A stretch of DNA of 64,000 bases from Pelagisphaera sp964404745 (GCA_964404745.1 CAYOLG010000005.1:1-64000); one strand, 5' to 3'. Counted from the stretch's first letter, positions 1 through 9,998 are shown. A program made the numbers and translations. Notes: generated by a model not told the origin, from the sequence alone.

Positions 1-296
1 CGCATCGATAATCCGTGGTTAAGAACATTAACTCGGTTGGGGTGCCGGCCAGTGAGCACGCTGGCTCGAGTCGGAGAGCAATTGGGGGCGGCGCTGTAGA
101 AGCGGTCGAAGCGCAGCGAGGAACGAGCCATATCGTCAAAATGGGGCGTTTTGACAAACGGATGCCCATTGTAGCCCATGTCCCCCCATCCTTGATCGTC
201 GGCCATGACCAGGATGATGTTCGGCTTCTGGGAGGCAAGCGAAGCCAGGGAGGACAGGAGCCACACGATTGTGGCATAAGCAAGTCGGCTGAACAT
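1..296 (-). CDS. Secreted sulfatase, N-terminal part (cut by window edge)
   Basis: This is the first ~98 residues of a sulfatase that runs off the left edge. It opens with a hydrophobic signal peptide, then the family start K-P-N-I-I-L-V-M-A-D-D, whose two Asp are metal ligands. The formylglycine motif C-S-P-T-R has its Cys at about residue 73, followed by the usual V-L-T-G. Sulfatases of this alkaline-phosphatase-like family hydrolyse sulfate esters and need the Cys converted to formylglycine. It lies 87 bases downstream of another sulfatase on the same strand and looks like the last visible gene of the minus-strand run. The substrate cannot be read from this piece. Confidence 0.9.
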   Translation of the reverse strand, partial: MFSRLAYATIVWLLSSLASLASQKPNIILVMADDQGWGDMGYNGHPFVKTPHFDDMARSSLRFDRFYSAAPNCSPTRASVLTGRHPNRVNVLNHGLSM

Positions 297-383
297 ATGG
301 CAGGAGTATGCCGAATAATCCTTGTCGAGCAAGCCCTGACCGGCTTGGTAGAGACCTCCGCCGATCCGAACGCCGTTGAACCC

Positions 384-1796
384 TCAGTTTCCGCTGCGTC
401 CTGGATCGCCGCCGTCTTTAGGCATGAGAGCGTTCCATTTCATGATCGCTTGGGTCATCCGCCCAACACGTTCAGGATACCGGCTGGCAAGATTGTTCGT
501 TTCACCTGGATCAGACTCGAGATCATACAACATCGGCCGACCGCTATCATAGTCGCACAATAGCTTCCATTTCCCTTGCCGCATGGCCAGGTCAGGAAGC
601 TCCTTAAGGTTGCGAAAGTCTTTTCGATCAGGCGGGCGGCGAAAGAATATCGGATCTGGACGGGATCGCTTCGACTTGCCCAGAAAGGTGTTCGCCAATT
701 CGACTCCGTCAAAAGTTACTCCTTCGGGCGGTCTTATCTCGGCTACTTTCAACAACGAGGGGACGAGGTCCATGGCGCAGACTAAAGAGTCGTCATTGAT
801 TGTTCCCCGGACCGATTCAGCCATCAATCCTGGGGCCCAAACAACTAAAGGCGACCGGACTCCCGCTTCGAACAATGTCGCCTTCAAGCCCTTGAAGGGT
901 CCGCCGGAACCGTAGTCCAGTTCGGGGCCGTTGTCGGAGCAGATAAGCACGATGGTATTGTTCCGCAATTTCTCGTCTGTCTTGATTCGGTTGAACAGGG
1001 GGGCAAGCTGGGCATCCATCTCTTCAAGCACAGCCAGGTAGAGGCCGCGTTTCGAGTCGCTCCAATTTTCGACCTTGGGGAAGAGAGGCGTGTGGACATC
1101 GTCGGGCCAGAGATTGATATAGAAGGGTTTGTCATCTTCTTGGGCCGCGTTGATAAAGCCGATCGCTCGTTCGACGAAGCCGCCAGTAATTTCGGAACGC
1201 AGCGTCCATTCGACTGGGGCGCCGAGCCTTTCCGCATCTTCCCAAATGCGTCCTTTCTCAATCTCGCCGTTTTCCAGCGGCTTTTCGGTCAGAGGCAACA
1301 GCTTCGCCCCCATTCCTTCGAAGTTGGTGAGAGAGGCGTCGAATCCGTAGGCGGTAATCGGCGGGGCATCGTCAACATCCCGTTGCCCGCCCATATGCCA
1401 CTTGCCGAAGTGGCCCGTTGCGTAGCCAGCTTCATTTAGTATTCGGGCCAGCATGGGTGCTTTGGGGTCGAGCCAATTGGCAACGCCGCGTTCCTCATTC
1501 ATCGTCCGACGGGCGAGATAGGAAGTGATTCGCCAGCGCTGCGGATATTGCCCAGTCGATATGGCCACCCGGGATGGCGAGCAAATCGGCGAATTGACGT
1601 AGAACTGGTGGAACCGAAGCCCTTCCTCAGCCATCGCGTCAATATGGGGCGTATTCGCTTCCGTATTACCGAAACAAGAAAAATCGCCCCAGCCCATGTC
1701 GTCGATAAAGACGAGCACCATATTTGGCCGCTCCGATGCGGGGAGGGAGACCGTTAATCCCGTTATTAGCAGCAGGATGCAAGAGAACGTTTTCAT
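384..1796 (-). CDS. Secreted sulfatase (470 aa)
   Basis: Complete sulfatase of ordinary length. A signal peptide covers about residues 1-21, then R-P-N-M-V-L-V-F-I-D-D supplies metal-binding Asp. The formylglycine motif C-S-P-S-R has Cys72, and later motifs are G-K-W-H and S-D-N-G-P-E-L-D (second metal site). The ATG at 1796 is chosen because it gives a clean signal peptide; the frame remains open upstream only into the assembly gap. It should hydrolyse a sulfate ester in the periplasm or outside the cell. Neighbours are the ThuA/cytochrome fusion upstream across a gap and another sulfatase downstream, suggesting joint attack on a sulfated carbohydrate (inference). Confidence 0.92.
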   Translation of the reverse strand: MKTFSCILLLITGLTVSLPASERPNMVLVFIDDMGWGDFSCFGNTEANTPHIDAMAEEGLRFHQFYVNSPICSPSRVAISTGQYPQRWRITSYLARRTMNEERGVANWLDPKAPMLARILNEAGYATGHFGKWHMGGQRDVDDAPPITAYGFDASLTNFEGMGAKLLPLTEKPLENGEIEKGRIWEDAERLGAPVEWTLRSEITGGFVERAIGFINAAQEDDKPFYINLWPDDVHTPLFPKVENWSDSKRGLYLAVLEEMDAQLAPLFNRIKTDEKLRNNTIVLICSDNGPELDYGSGGPFKGLKATLFEAGVRSPLVVWAPGLMAESVRGTINDDSLVCAMDLVPSLLKVAEIRPPEGVTFDGVELANTFLGKSKRSRPDPIFFRRPPDRKDFRNLKELPDLAMRQGKWKLLCDYDSGRPMLYDLESDPGETNNLASRYPERVGRMTQAIMKWNALMPKDGGDPGRSGN

Positions 1797-1809
1797 GGGA
1801 TTGCTACGG

Positions 1810-1909
1810 NNNNNNNNNNNNNNNNNNNNNNNNNNNNNNNNNNNNNNNNNNNNNNNNNNNNNNNNNNNNNNNNNNNNNNNNNNNNNNNNNNNNNNNNNNN
1901 NNNNNNNNN
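1810..1909. other. Assembly gap (100 N), probably real
   Basis: A run of exactly 100 N hides the C-terminal end of the upstream ThuA/cytochrome fusion and its spacing to the sulfatase. The flanks do not repeat each other, so unlike the gap at 3459-3558 this one probably hides real sequence of unknown length. Confidence 0.95.
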
Positions 1910-4900
1910 GAATCTTGGCGGCTCCGTCGGGATGCCCGCCGCGATTCATCATGTAAAGCTCGTCGACCAGATCGAACTCTTTGGATACGCCTTTCATGAT
2001 GGGGTGGCGACGATTGACAACGCGAACTCCCATGGGACCAAGCTTATCGTGGCCCCGAGTGCCGCCGCCAACGATTTTGGCGTTCAATTCGGGCCATTCC
2101 TTGTAGCCGTACCAGGTTCCTGGATGCAGCATGATAACGCCTTTGCCTGCTTCGATTCGGTCCATGAGCGCTTTGCGGTAAGCGGGTGTGTCAAAGCCCG
2201 CGCGGTTCACGCTGATTATAGCCACGTCGGCATTGGCCAGCTCTTCGATCGCTTGCTGGTTGTCTTCGGTATAGTGGGTGGTAAGTCCGGCAGCTTCGAG
2301 GGTGGCTGAATCGGCTTTCCCGAAAAAATCATGAAACTTGTGAGAGGAACCGCCGCCGATGATAAGGACGCTCGGCTTGCCTCGCTCCCAATTGACGGGC
2401 GTTGCTGGGATTGGTGGTGGCCATTTGGGCTTGTGGAGAATGGGCGCAGGTTTGGTCGATGCCGATGGTTCGGGTCCAGCTTGGGCTACGATGAAAGCGA
2501 GCAAGTCGCGCAAGCCAGCCGCCCCGAGAGCTTCAAATCCTTCTGGCATGAGACTGCGGCGAGTGTTCTCCCGTTTAGCTATATCGGACTTGGCGATTTC
2601 TCGAACTCCGGATTGCGTGGCCAAGGTCAAGGAGGTGTTGTTTTCCGAAGCGATGACGCCAACGAGGGTTTCTCCGCTCTTGGTCGTGATATTATGAGCG
2701 TAATAGGTTGCTTCGACCTCGCGATTGGGATCCAGAATTTGACCTAGGAGTTCAGCGGCGCCATGGGATCCCATGCCGTCGAGGGCAGGGCCGACATTGG
2801 TACCGATGTCTCCAAGTTTATGGCACACCGAGCAAGCTCCGAAAAGCAGCTTGCCCTTTTCTGGGTCGCCGGGCTTGTCGACTTCGGGTAAAAGCTCGGC
2901 TATGAGATCGTCCTTCTCCGAGCTGACAGGAGCAATACGGGCGAATAGGCGTTGGGCGGCCCGCTCGGCATCGCGGTCAGGATGGTGGCGTAACCGAGCG
3001 ATATTGCCCGGCCCGAGGTCAGCGGTCGTGAAGCGTCCTTTGTCTATATCTTCGAGCAAGATCATCGCCCAAGTTCCTCGATTGACGATCTCGTCGAAGG
3101 CTTTGAGTTTCAGGTTGCCTTCGAGGCTGGCGAATTGATCGATCAGAGTTTGGCCCAAGTCATCATCGCCTACAGAACCGAGGGCCGACAGGAGACCCTC
3201 TTTAAGGCTTTCGCCGGCTTCTCCTTGCAAGAGTTTGGTGATAGTCGGCAATATCGCGGTATTTTTTTCACGAATGCTGATCAAGCTGCGAGCAATCTGA
3301 ACGCGCTGCTCGTCGGCTAGGGTTGCTTGAGAAAGGCTCTCGATTAAGGCTTGGGTTAGGATACCCGTCTGCGAGGAAAGGATGCCGTTCCGGTCCCATA
3401 GAATGGCCACCGGCAAAGCCAGAACGCGAGTATTCTCGTTTTCCAGCAAAGAGGCGAGNNNNNNNNNNNNNNNNNNNNNNNNNNNNNNNNNNNNNNNNNN
3501 NNNNNNNNNNNNNNNNNNNNNNNNNNNNNNNNNNNNNNNNNNNNNNNNNNNNNNNNNNTGGCCACCGGCAAAGCCAGAACGCGAGTATTCTCGTTTTCCA
3601 GCAAAGAGGCGAGCGTGGAACGCAGGGTCCCCGTTAGGCTCGGCGGATTCTCTGCATTGTCGGCGAAAGCGCGGAGCACCGCCCCAGCGATGGGACCGGC
3701 AGAGGAATCGGCTTTGCCGCAAGCGCCAAGTAGGCGAGCAGCATTTTGGGCGGCGTCCCCGTGCGTCAAAGCGGTTGGGGTTAGAGCCGTGGCGAATACG
3801 AGAAGGGAATCGGTGGGCGTAGTTTTCAACGCTGCCTCAATCACTTCGATCGCCTTATCCTGGGATGCCGCCACCAAGGCAGACAATGTCCAATCGTCGG
3901 TGGCCGCTTTTACCTGGGCCACAATGGCGGCCGGATCGTTTTCCGATTTGGCGGTCTCGTAGGCTTTAACGGCGCCGCTACCGACGAAGCTGGCTCCGAT
4001 CCCATGGTTTTCCAAAAGTAGGCGCTGAGCGGTGCTGCGTATTTGCTCATTCGGGCTTTGGGCGGCTTCCTGGAGAGCAACGACATTATTGCGATCGAAA
4101 TTGACCTGCGGAATGGATTTGGCCTCTTCGTGCTGCACCTTCCAAATACGGCCATAGTAGTGATCGCGGTCTGGGCGTACGGCCGCGTTGGCCGGCCCGT
4201 GCACAGGGCCGCGAGTGTCGTTGTGAATAATGGCCTGATTACAGAAATCGACGATATACATGGCCCCATCGGGCCCAACCATCACTTCAATGGGCCGGAA
4301 CCACAGATTCGTGCTGGTAATGAATTCCGTCTTTTCCCGATTCACCTGTTTGGAGGCGGCAAAGGTAACGCCATCCCGCTCCATGAAGAAGTGGCCGATT
4401 ATGTTCAGGGTAGGCTCGGTAGTGAAATAGCTGTGATTCCACTTTTCTGGCCAAGCCCCGCCTTCGTAGATGACGGTACCGGCACCGGCTGTGTAGCGGC
4501 CAACTTGGTCAATTTGTACATAGGCTTGCTGCTTCCACTCCATGGCGGGATAGGTACGCTCGCCAGGTAGCAATCCGTGGGTTCCGGTTACGCCGGGCAG
4601 CTTGCCTTCAGCGAGAATGCTTTCGGGCAAGACGACATGGACAAGCGGGTTCCCGGTTGTCGGTTGCGTGTAGAGAACTTCGCCCTCCATAGTGGTATCG
4701 ATTCCCCAGGTGTTTCCGCGGCGGGAGGCGTATTGCTCCATGGCGCTGCCATCAGGCTTGAAACGGACGATGCCATTGTTGATAGCGCCGAAGCTTTCGG
4801 AGCCGTCGCCTGAGGTGACGTTGTCCGAACCGGAATACCCGTGGGAGGCGTATATCCAGCCATCTGCCGCATAGTGTAGATTGTTGATGACGGCATGCGT

Positions 4901-6214
4901 ATCGCGAATACCGAGATTCGTGTAGAGCTTGGTGCGCTTGTCGGCGACGTCGTCGCCGTTGGTGTCCTCGAAATACCAAATGTCGGGAGCGGCAGCCGCG
5001 ATTACGCCGTCCTTGTAGAAGACGAAACTGTTAACCAACTCGATATTGTCTGCGAACACCTTCTTCGCATCCATGACACCATCATCGTCGGTATCGTAGA
5101 GAATGCTGATGCGGTCTAGTGGATCCCGATCATAGAAGCCTGGCTTTAGAGAGCCGGAATCCATCCAAGCGGGAACGTTCACTTTACGCAAGCCGTTCGG
5201 GTACTCGGGAGTTTCCGCCACCCATAAGCGGCCTTTCTCATCCCAATTGATGTTCATGGGATTGTTGATCAGAGGTTCGGATGCGATCAGAGAGATTTCG
5301 AAATCCGGATGTATGTTCAGGTAGTCGGGCAGATCTTTGGGATGGGGCACGCCGCCTTCCACGTAGCGAAGATTCTCCCCCAGCTCATCTTCCTGGCACA
5401 GCATATCCACGTCGTCCCGTTTGGCGGCCCAAGCGATTCCTCGCAGGATCATGGCCTTAACGCCGGTGTGCATAAAGTTCTTATTCCAGTGGCCGGGTAT
5501 GTGAACGAAGGCCCGGTAGGGCTGGCCGCCGGAAAGCTGGTTCTCATAGGTCCAGATTTGCGGCTGGATGTCGTAAATGTTCACGCCTCTGTGTTTGGTG
5601 ACGTATTCAGCGGCTCGCTTCTGGGCTTCTTGATTGCCACGGCCTTGGGTATCGATTGCCTTGGGCGTGTAGGCGGTGGCTAATATGGTAGCATCCGGAT
5701 GGATGTCCATGTCGTAGTATATCTCATCCTCGAGATCGAAGTTGGAAATGTCCTTGGTGATCGGGTTGGGGATATTGGTGAAGTAGAGGCTCATGGGGGC
5801 TTCCAGGAACTGGGTCGTTCCATGTCTCCAGGATCCTCCTACAATACTCTTGTACCAGTCGGGATCGCGGGATACCGATCCCGCGTGGATGACCACTAGG
5901 CCGCCGCCTCGCTTGAGATAGGCTTCCAGGCGCTCGCGCTCGTCGCCGTAGATATTGCCAGCTTCTTTGGCGTTTAGTATTAAGACATCGGTATTGTCGA
6001 GCTGACGCTTGCTGGGGAACTCGAGGGCGCCGTCGCACTCAACGCCGCGCGACTCTAGCAGAGCCGTCCAGTTCTTGAGGAATTGCGGATGTTCGTGGGC
6101 TCCGGGAGCATGGGTCTTTTCACCGGCTCGAATGAATACCCGGATCGGGTCGGCTGCTTGGGCCCACAGGGTGCTCAAGACGATCGCCGTAACAAAGGTT
6201 AGGTAGGTTTTCAT
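1910..6214 (-). CDS. ThuA / PVC propeller / cytochrome c / ThuA fusion (3' end in gap)
   Basis: Large secreted multidomain protein, at least about 1,383 residues once a false gap is collapsed. After a signal peptide (~1-20) comes a ThuA domain (~22-270). Next is a PVC-type membrane-bound-dehydrogenase propeller (~300-650), then a helical HEAT-like stretch. A cytochrome c domain follows, with C-S-V-C-H near residue 1076, and a second ThuA-like domain (~1223 onward) begins S-V-L-I-I-G-G-G. The C-terminus is lost in the gap at 1810-1909. The 100 N at 3459-3558 are flanked by identical 55-base copies. Deleting one copy plus the Ns joins the two halves in the same reading frame. ThuA folds occur in sugar metabolism and the heme points to electron transfer, so sugar oxidation is a reasonable inference. 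Having ThuA at both ends is unusual. Confidence 0.85.
3459..3558. other. Assembly gap (100 N), probably false (overlapping contig ends)
   Basis: The 55 bases before the gap (3404-3458) are identical to the 55 bases after it (3559-3613). That is the signature of two contig ends sharing one k-mer overlap that was scaffolded instead of merged. Collapsing it restores one continuous reading frame in the gene that spans it. Confidence 0.9.
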
Positions 6215-6263
6215 GTTGGCTAAGATTTTTAGGATGGTCGCAAGAATTGCTTGTTGGAGCGAG

Positions 6264-7130
6264 CTATTTGCGATCGACCGGGATTTGCTTGAAGGTTCGA
6301 GTCAGGTTGGTCAGCGATTCTTCTACGCCCATTCGTTCAAGACTGGAGGCCCCGACGAAGCCTTGGGCATCGGTCATTTGGTTTATCTGCGTGGCGTCGT
6401 CAGGCGTATTGATAGGTCCGCCATGGGACAGGAGGAAAATATTTGGATTTACCGCTCGGGCGGCATCAAAAATGGCTTGGCAGCGAGCAGCGGCATCTTC
6501 CATTGAGCAAACGGCGCCCGTTACGCCTATGGATCCTCCAACGGTGGTGCCCACATGGGCGATCACGGCATCCGCTCCGGCCTCGGCCATAGCGGCAGCC
6601 TCCTCGGGCTTGGCGACGTAGACGATGCTAAAGAGATCCATCTTATCGGCGATGGCTACCATGTCTACTTCCTTCTGGAAGGGCATGCCAGTCTCTTCCA
6701 GGACATCGCGGAAATGGCCATCGACGATGCAGTGCGTCGGGAAATTGTTGATACCAGAGAAACCCATCTCTTTGACCTTTAGCAGCCAGTGCCACATACG
6801 TCGACGCGGGTCTGAACCGTGGACTCCGCAGATGACGGGGATTTCTTCCACGACGGGAAGCACTTCGAATTCGCCGATCTCCATGGCTACCGCGTTGGCA
6901 TCTCCATAGGCCATCATGCCGGCCGTGGATCCGTGGCCCGACATGCGGAAGCGCCCGGAATTGTAGATGATGAGGAGGTCGGCCCCGCCTTTCTCAATGA
7001 ATTTGGCGCTGATGCCTGTTCCGGCGCCAGCGGCGATGATGGCTTCGCCACGGTCGAGAGCGGCTTGCAAGCGATCGCGCACTTCTTGTCGAGTATAGGG
7101 ATTTCCTTTTCCAGTCCAGGGATTCGGCAT
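6264..7130 (-). CDS. PEP-hydrolase-like TIM-barrel protein (288 aa)
   Basis: Full-length member of the family named phosphoenolpyruvate hydrolase-like, or TIM-barrel signal transduction protein. It resembles the C-terminal half of the plant and fungal Tm-1 type proteins. Seen in the sequence: an early A-A-G-A-G-T-G-I-S-A-K-F segment, a repeating beta-alpha pattern, and glycine-rich phosphate-type loops such as G-A-D-A-V-I-A-H-V-G-T-T-V-G-G-S-I-G. There is no signal peptide, so it is cytoplasmic. It lies 57 bases after the cupin and 49 bases before the ThuA fusion, in the same run as a UPF0261 protein. These two halves are fused in Tm-1, so the two proteins probably act together. The true reaction is not established. 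Confidence 0.85.
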   Translation of the reverse strand: MPNPWTGKGNPYTRQEVRDRLQAALDRGEAIIAAGAGTGISAKFIEKGGADLLIIYNSGRFRMSGHGSTAGMMAYGDANAVAMEIGEFEVLPVVEEIPVICGVHGSDPRRRMWHWLLKVKEMGFSGINNFPTHCIVDGHFRDVLEETGMPFQKEVDMVAIADKMDLFSIVYVAKPEEAAAMAEAGADAVIAHVGTTVGGSIGVTGAVCSMEDAAARCQAIFDAARAVNPNIFLLSHGGPINTPDDATQINQMTDAQGFVGASSLERMGVEESLTNLTRTFKQIPVDRK

Positions 7131-7187
7131 AATGATTATGAGTATTGAATTTTGAAGAGTGTCTAGTGAATTGCTTTGGGAGTTTTC

Positions 7188-7619
7188 CTATTTCGTCTTT
7201 GGTCGATTGTGTCGCTCGCGGAGGTCCTTCCAAGGAGCTTCTTCGGAGACGTCTACGATGTTCGGTTCGCCGCCGCTGAGCGGGGATAGAATAGCCAGGA
7301 AGGTAACATCCTCGTCGAAGGGGTTATAGGTTCCGTGCACGGCGTTTTGCGGGACGAGAGCCATTTCGCCGGCTTTTAAGATTCTGTATTCATTTTCTAC
7401 CCACTGCTCGGCCTGTCCAGAGAGAACATAGATGATCTCTTCGCGAGTCGGGTGTCTGTGAAATGGATGGGAACGGCCGGCCTCAATCGTTGCTCTCACC
7501 ATGAGTAGGTCCTTGGCTCCGACCAGTTCTTCGTTGGAAAGCCATTCGACAGTGGCCCAGGGATCTTTGTCCGTGGTCACATCGGCGGCTTGCATGAATC
7601 TTTTTTGCGTATCTGACAT
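7188..7619 (-). CDS. Single-domain cupin (143 aa)
   Basis: Small cytoplasmic cupin. The metal-binding motif H-P-F-H-R-H-P-T-R-E-E lies at residues ~51-61, followed by the glycine turn V-L-S-G and the second motif P-Q-N-A-V-H-G at about 100. It lies between the UPF0261 protein and the TIM-barrel protein, 40 and 57 bases from them. Co-transcription is therefore likely, and it may be a sugar-acid isomerase, a lyase or a small-molecule sensor of the pathway. Sequence alone does not separate these. Confidence 0.85.
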   Translation of the reverse strand: MSDTQKRFMQAADVTTDKDPWATVEWLSNEELVGAKDLLMVRATIEAGRSHPFHRHPTREEIIYVLSGQAEQWVENEYRILKAGEMALVPQNAVHGTYNPFDEDVTFLAILSPLSGGEPNIVDVSEEAPWKDLRERHNRPKTK

Positions 7620-7634
7620 GTGTATCGTTTTTTG

Positions 7635-7664
7635 CTAGGAAGGACCGGCTCGGTCCTCCCTACC
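7635..7664. repeat. Palindromic hairpin, family A
   Basis: A short stem, AGGACCG/CGGTCCT around GCT, sits inside TAGGAAG...CTCCCTACC. The same hairpin occurs at 32929, 44096, 54754 and 59141. Here it occupies almost the whole 40-base gap between two minus-strand genes. Confidence 0.7.
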
Positions 7665-8862
7665 TTTTCTTCAATAGTTCCAATAGTTTTTCGGCGCAGG
7701 CTTTGGCGAATTCCGCATCGTTAATTTCCAGATCTAGATCGATGGTTTCTACCCGGGCAGTGTCTCGAATAGCTTGGAATAGAGCTTGGTCAGCCTCCGG
7801 GTCGTAGAAGGCTTTCCCCTCTCCATTGATTTCACTGACCGCTTTAAGAGGATTAAGGATGGCAGTGGGGGCTTCATTGACGTTGGCCTTCTCGGCGATA
7901 ACTTTGGCGATTGCCGCGCATTCCTCGGCGTTGGTCCGCATCAAGGTCACCTGTGGATTGTGAAGGTAGAAGTTTCGTCCTTCGAAGTTGTCGGGAACGG
8001 ATTCTCGAGGACCGAAATTGACCATGTCGACGCATCCAGGGGCAATGACGGCGGGGATTTTCATAGCGCTCATGGCATCCATGCGGCCGCTTCCCGCCGA
8101 TAGAATGCCTCCGACAATTTCGTCAGCCCATTCGGTGGTGGTTACGTCGAGGACGCCGCTGACCATGCCGCTTTCGATCAAGCTTTCCATCGCTTTGCCA
8201 CCTGTGCCCGTGGCGTGGAATACAAGCACTTCGTAGCCGGCTGCTTCCAAAATAGCTTTGGCTTCGCTCACGCACTGGGTCGTGTTCCCGAACATGCTGG
8301 CTACGATGATGGGCTTTTCGTCAGCAGACTGCTCGATCTCCCCGACCATGCCGCAAATCGCTCCAGCGGCCCGTGTGAAAATCGTTTTCGATATGCGATT
8401 GAGTCCACTGACATCCAGGATGCTAGGCATCATGACAATGTCCTTGGATTCTAGGTAAGGGGCTGTGTTGCCGCTAGCCAGGGTGGAAACCATGAGCTTG
8501 GGAAAGCCGATGGGAAGGGCTCGCATGGCCGCGGTTCCGATGGCTGTTCCGCCTCCTCCTCCCAAGGAAATGACGCCATCGATCGTTCCTCCTTCAGCCA
8601 ATCTCGCTAGCAGGATGGGAGCGGCTTTGGACATGGCGCCGACGCATTCGCCTCGATCTCGTCGCTCCATCAAAGCTTTGAGGTCGATTCCCGCCTCGGC
8701 AGCGACCTGCTCGCGGGTAATATCCGGGACGATTTGCGGCTCGCTACCGGTACCTACGTCAATCAAAAGCGTTCCCAAACCGCGGGCCCGAATTTGATTG
8801 GCGACAAACTCATGCTCGGCGGCTTTGGAATCGAGCGTGCCTAGAACTGCGATCGTGGGCAT
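7660..8862 (-). CDS. Tm-1-like / UPF0261 family protein (400 aa)
   Basis: Full-length UPF0261 (Tm-1-like ATP-binding) protein. The start P-T-I-A-V-L-G-T-L-D-S-K-A-A-E-H is the family hallmark, with a glycine-rich I-S-L-G-G-G-G-G-T-A-I-G-T-A loop near 105-120. The C-terminal part contains F-H-A-T-G-T-G-G-K-A-M-E. The tomato relative Tm-1 binds ATP and blocks tobamovirus replication; the bacterial role is unknown. It is the first gene of the minus-strand run and is divergent from an AraC regulator across 229 bases, so AraC-type control is likely. Its partner TIM-barrel domain is a separate gene two positions downstream. Confidence 0.9.
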   Translation of the reverse strand: MPTIAVLGTLDSKAAEHEFVANQIRARGLGTLLIDVGTGSEPQIVPDITREQVAAEAGIDLKALMERRDRGECVGAMSKAAPILLARLAEGGTIDGVISLGGGGGTAIGTAAMRALPIGFPKLMVSTLASGNTAPYLESKDIVMMPSILDVSGLNRISKTIFTRAAGAICGMVGEIEQSADEKPIIVASMFGNTTQCVSEAKAILEAAGYEVLVFHATGTGGKAMESLIESGMVSGVLDVTTTEWADEIVGGILSAGSGRMDAMSAMKIPAVIAPGCVDMVNFGPRESVPDNFEGRNFYLHNPQVTLMRTNAEECAAIAKVIAEKANVNEAPTAILNPLKAVSEINGEGKAFYDPEADQALFQAIRDTARVETIDLDLEINDAEFAKACAEKLLELLKKR

Positions 8863-9091
8863 TGTCTTAAGCGGAAGGTTGAAAATTTAGGGGTCAAGGA
8901 ATCCCGCAACGAAAGTGGCGAAGACAAATGTCAGGTTGTCGTTAATTGTGGGAAGCCGACATTGAGTCGCAAAGGAATTCTATCAACAAGAGCCTATCGA
9001 AAATCAACATCGACTTTACTAGAGAACTATCCAATCTATTGATTCTCGTAACCGATTCTATCGGAAGTCCTACAAATTCAGAGGGTTAGCA

Positions 9092-9964
9092 ATGACATTG
9101 ATCGACCGGGCATTAGAGGAGGAGAGGGACGTGCAAATCCTGGGCGACTCCCGATTTATTCTTGCCCGCTCAGACGAGGTAGAAGATCGGCCTTGGATGT
9201 CGGGAAGCCCGGTATGTCCGCTACTCAAGCAGCACCACATTGCTCACGTGGGAATATTCTGGGCTCGCTACCCCTTTGAAATCGTTCGATCGGACCAGTC
9301 GGGCTCCTACATGATGGCCTGCTTCGGCGGCGAAGGCAGCGTGCTGGTCGATGGGGTTTGGAAGTCCCTGGGGAGGGGAGAGGCCTGCCTTCTGCCGCCT
9401 TTCGTTCAGAATGCTTTTCGCTGTCGAGTGGACGCTCCTTGGGAGTTTTGCTGGGTGCGCTATCTAGAATCTCGCGAGCAAAAGCCGATCGTTTCCCAGA
9501 ACTCGCCTGTGTTGCAGGCCTACGACTTTGCCCCAATGAAGGCAGCTATAGAGGGCTTGCATGCGGAGGCTGCGGGCTCGGGCACGCCGGGAGTGCTGGG
9601 GCATTGGGTCGAGCTGATACATCAATACGCCCTCCGCTTCGCCCAACCGCAGGATCAGGACGATCGTCTGTGGAAGCTTTGGAATCAGGTGGAACCTAAA
9701 CTGGAGCGGAAATGGAATTTGCGGGAGATGGCGGATATCGCCCACGTCAGCGAGGAGCATTTGCGACGACTGTGCCGACGCCGCTACGGTCGGAGCCCGA
9801 TGCAGCACTTGACCTTCCTGCGTATCCAACGAGCCAAGTACCTCCTGAGCTCGACCGACGAGAAGATTGATACGATTGCCCGGGCAGTGGGGTATGAGAA
9901 TCCGTTTACGTTTTCCACGCTCTTCAAGCGTTGGGTGGGCTGGAGCCCTTCTCGGTACCGGTAA
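9092..9964 (+). CDS. AraC-family transcriptional regulator (290 aa)
   Basis: The N-terminal half (~20-150) is a cupin-like ligand-binding region with the pattern G-E-G-S-V-L-V-D-G. The C-terminal ~95 residues are the two-helix-turn-helix AraC domain. It contains R-E-M-A-D-I-A-H-V-S-E-E-H-L-R-R-L and later I-A-R-A-V-G-Y-E-N-P-F-T-F-S-T-L-F-K, ending in P-S-R-Y-R. An AGAGGG ribosome-binding site lies 6 bases before the ATG. It is transcribed away from the UPF0261/cupin/TIM-barrel/ThuA/sulfatase run and is the obvious candidate controller of it. The inducer is probably a sugar (inference from family). Confidence 0.93.
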   Translation: MTLIDRALEEERDVQILGDSRFILARSDEVEDRPWMSGSPVCPLLKQHHIAHVGIFWARYPFEIVRSDQSGSYMMACFGGEGSVLVDGVWKSLGRGEACLLPPFVQNAFRCRVDAPWEFCWVRYLESREQKPIVSQNSPVLQAYDFAPMKAAIEGLHAEAAGSGTPGVLGHWVELIHQYALRFAQPQDQDDRLWKLWNQVEPKLERKWNLREMADIAHVSEEHLRRLCRRRYGRSPMQHLTFLRIQRAKYLLSSTDEKIDTIARAVGYENPFTFSTLFKRWVGWSPSRYR

Positions 9965-9998
9965 GGGTGTAGATTTTGGATTAAAATCGCTCCCGCAG

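Noticed and set aside
3404..3613. 55-base direct repeat around 100 N
   Set aside because: It is not a biological repeat. The exact 55-base identity at both gap edges and the restored frame point to an unmerged contig overlap.
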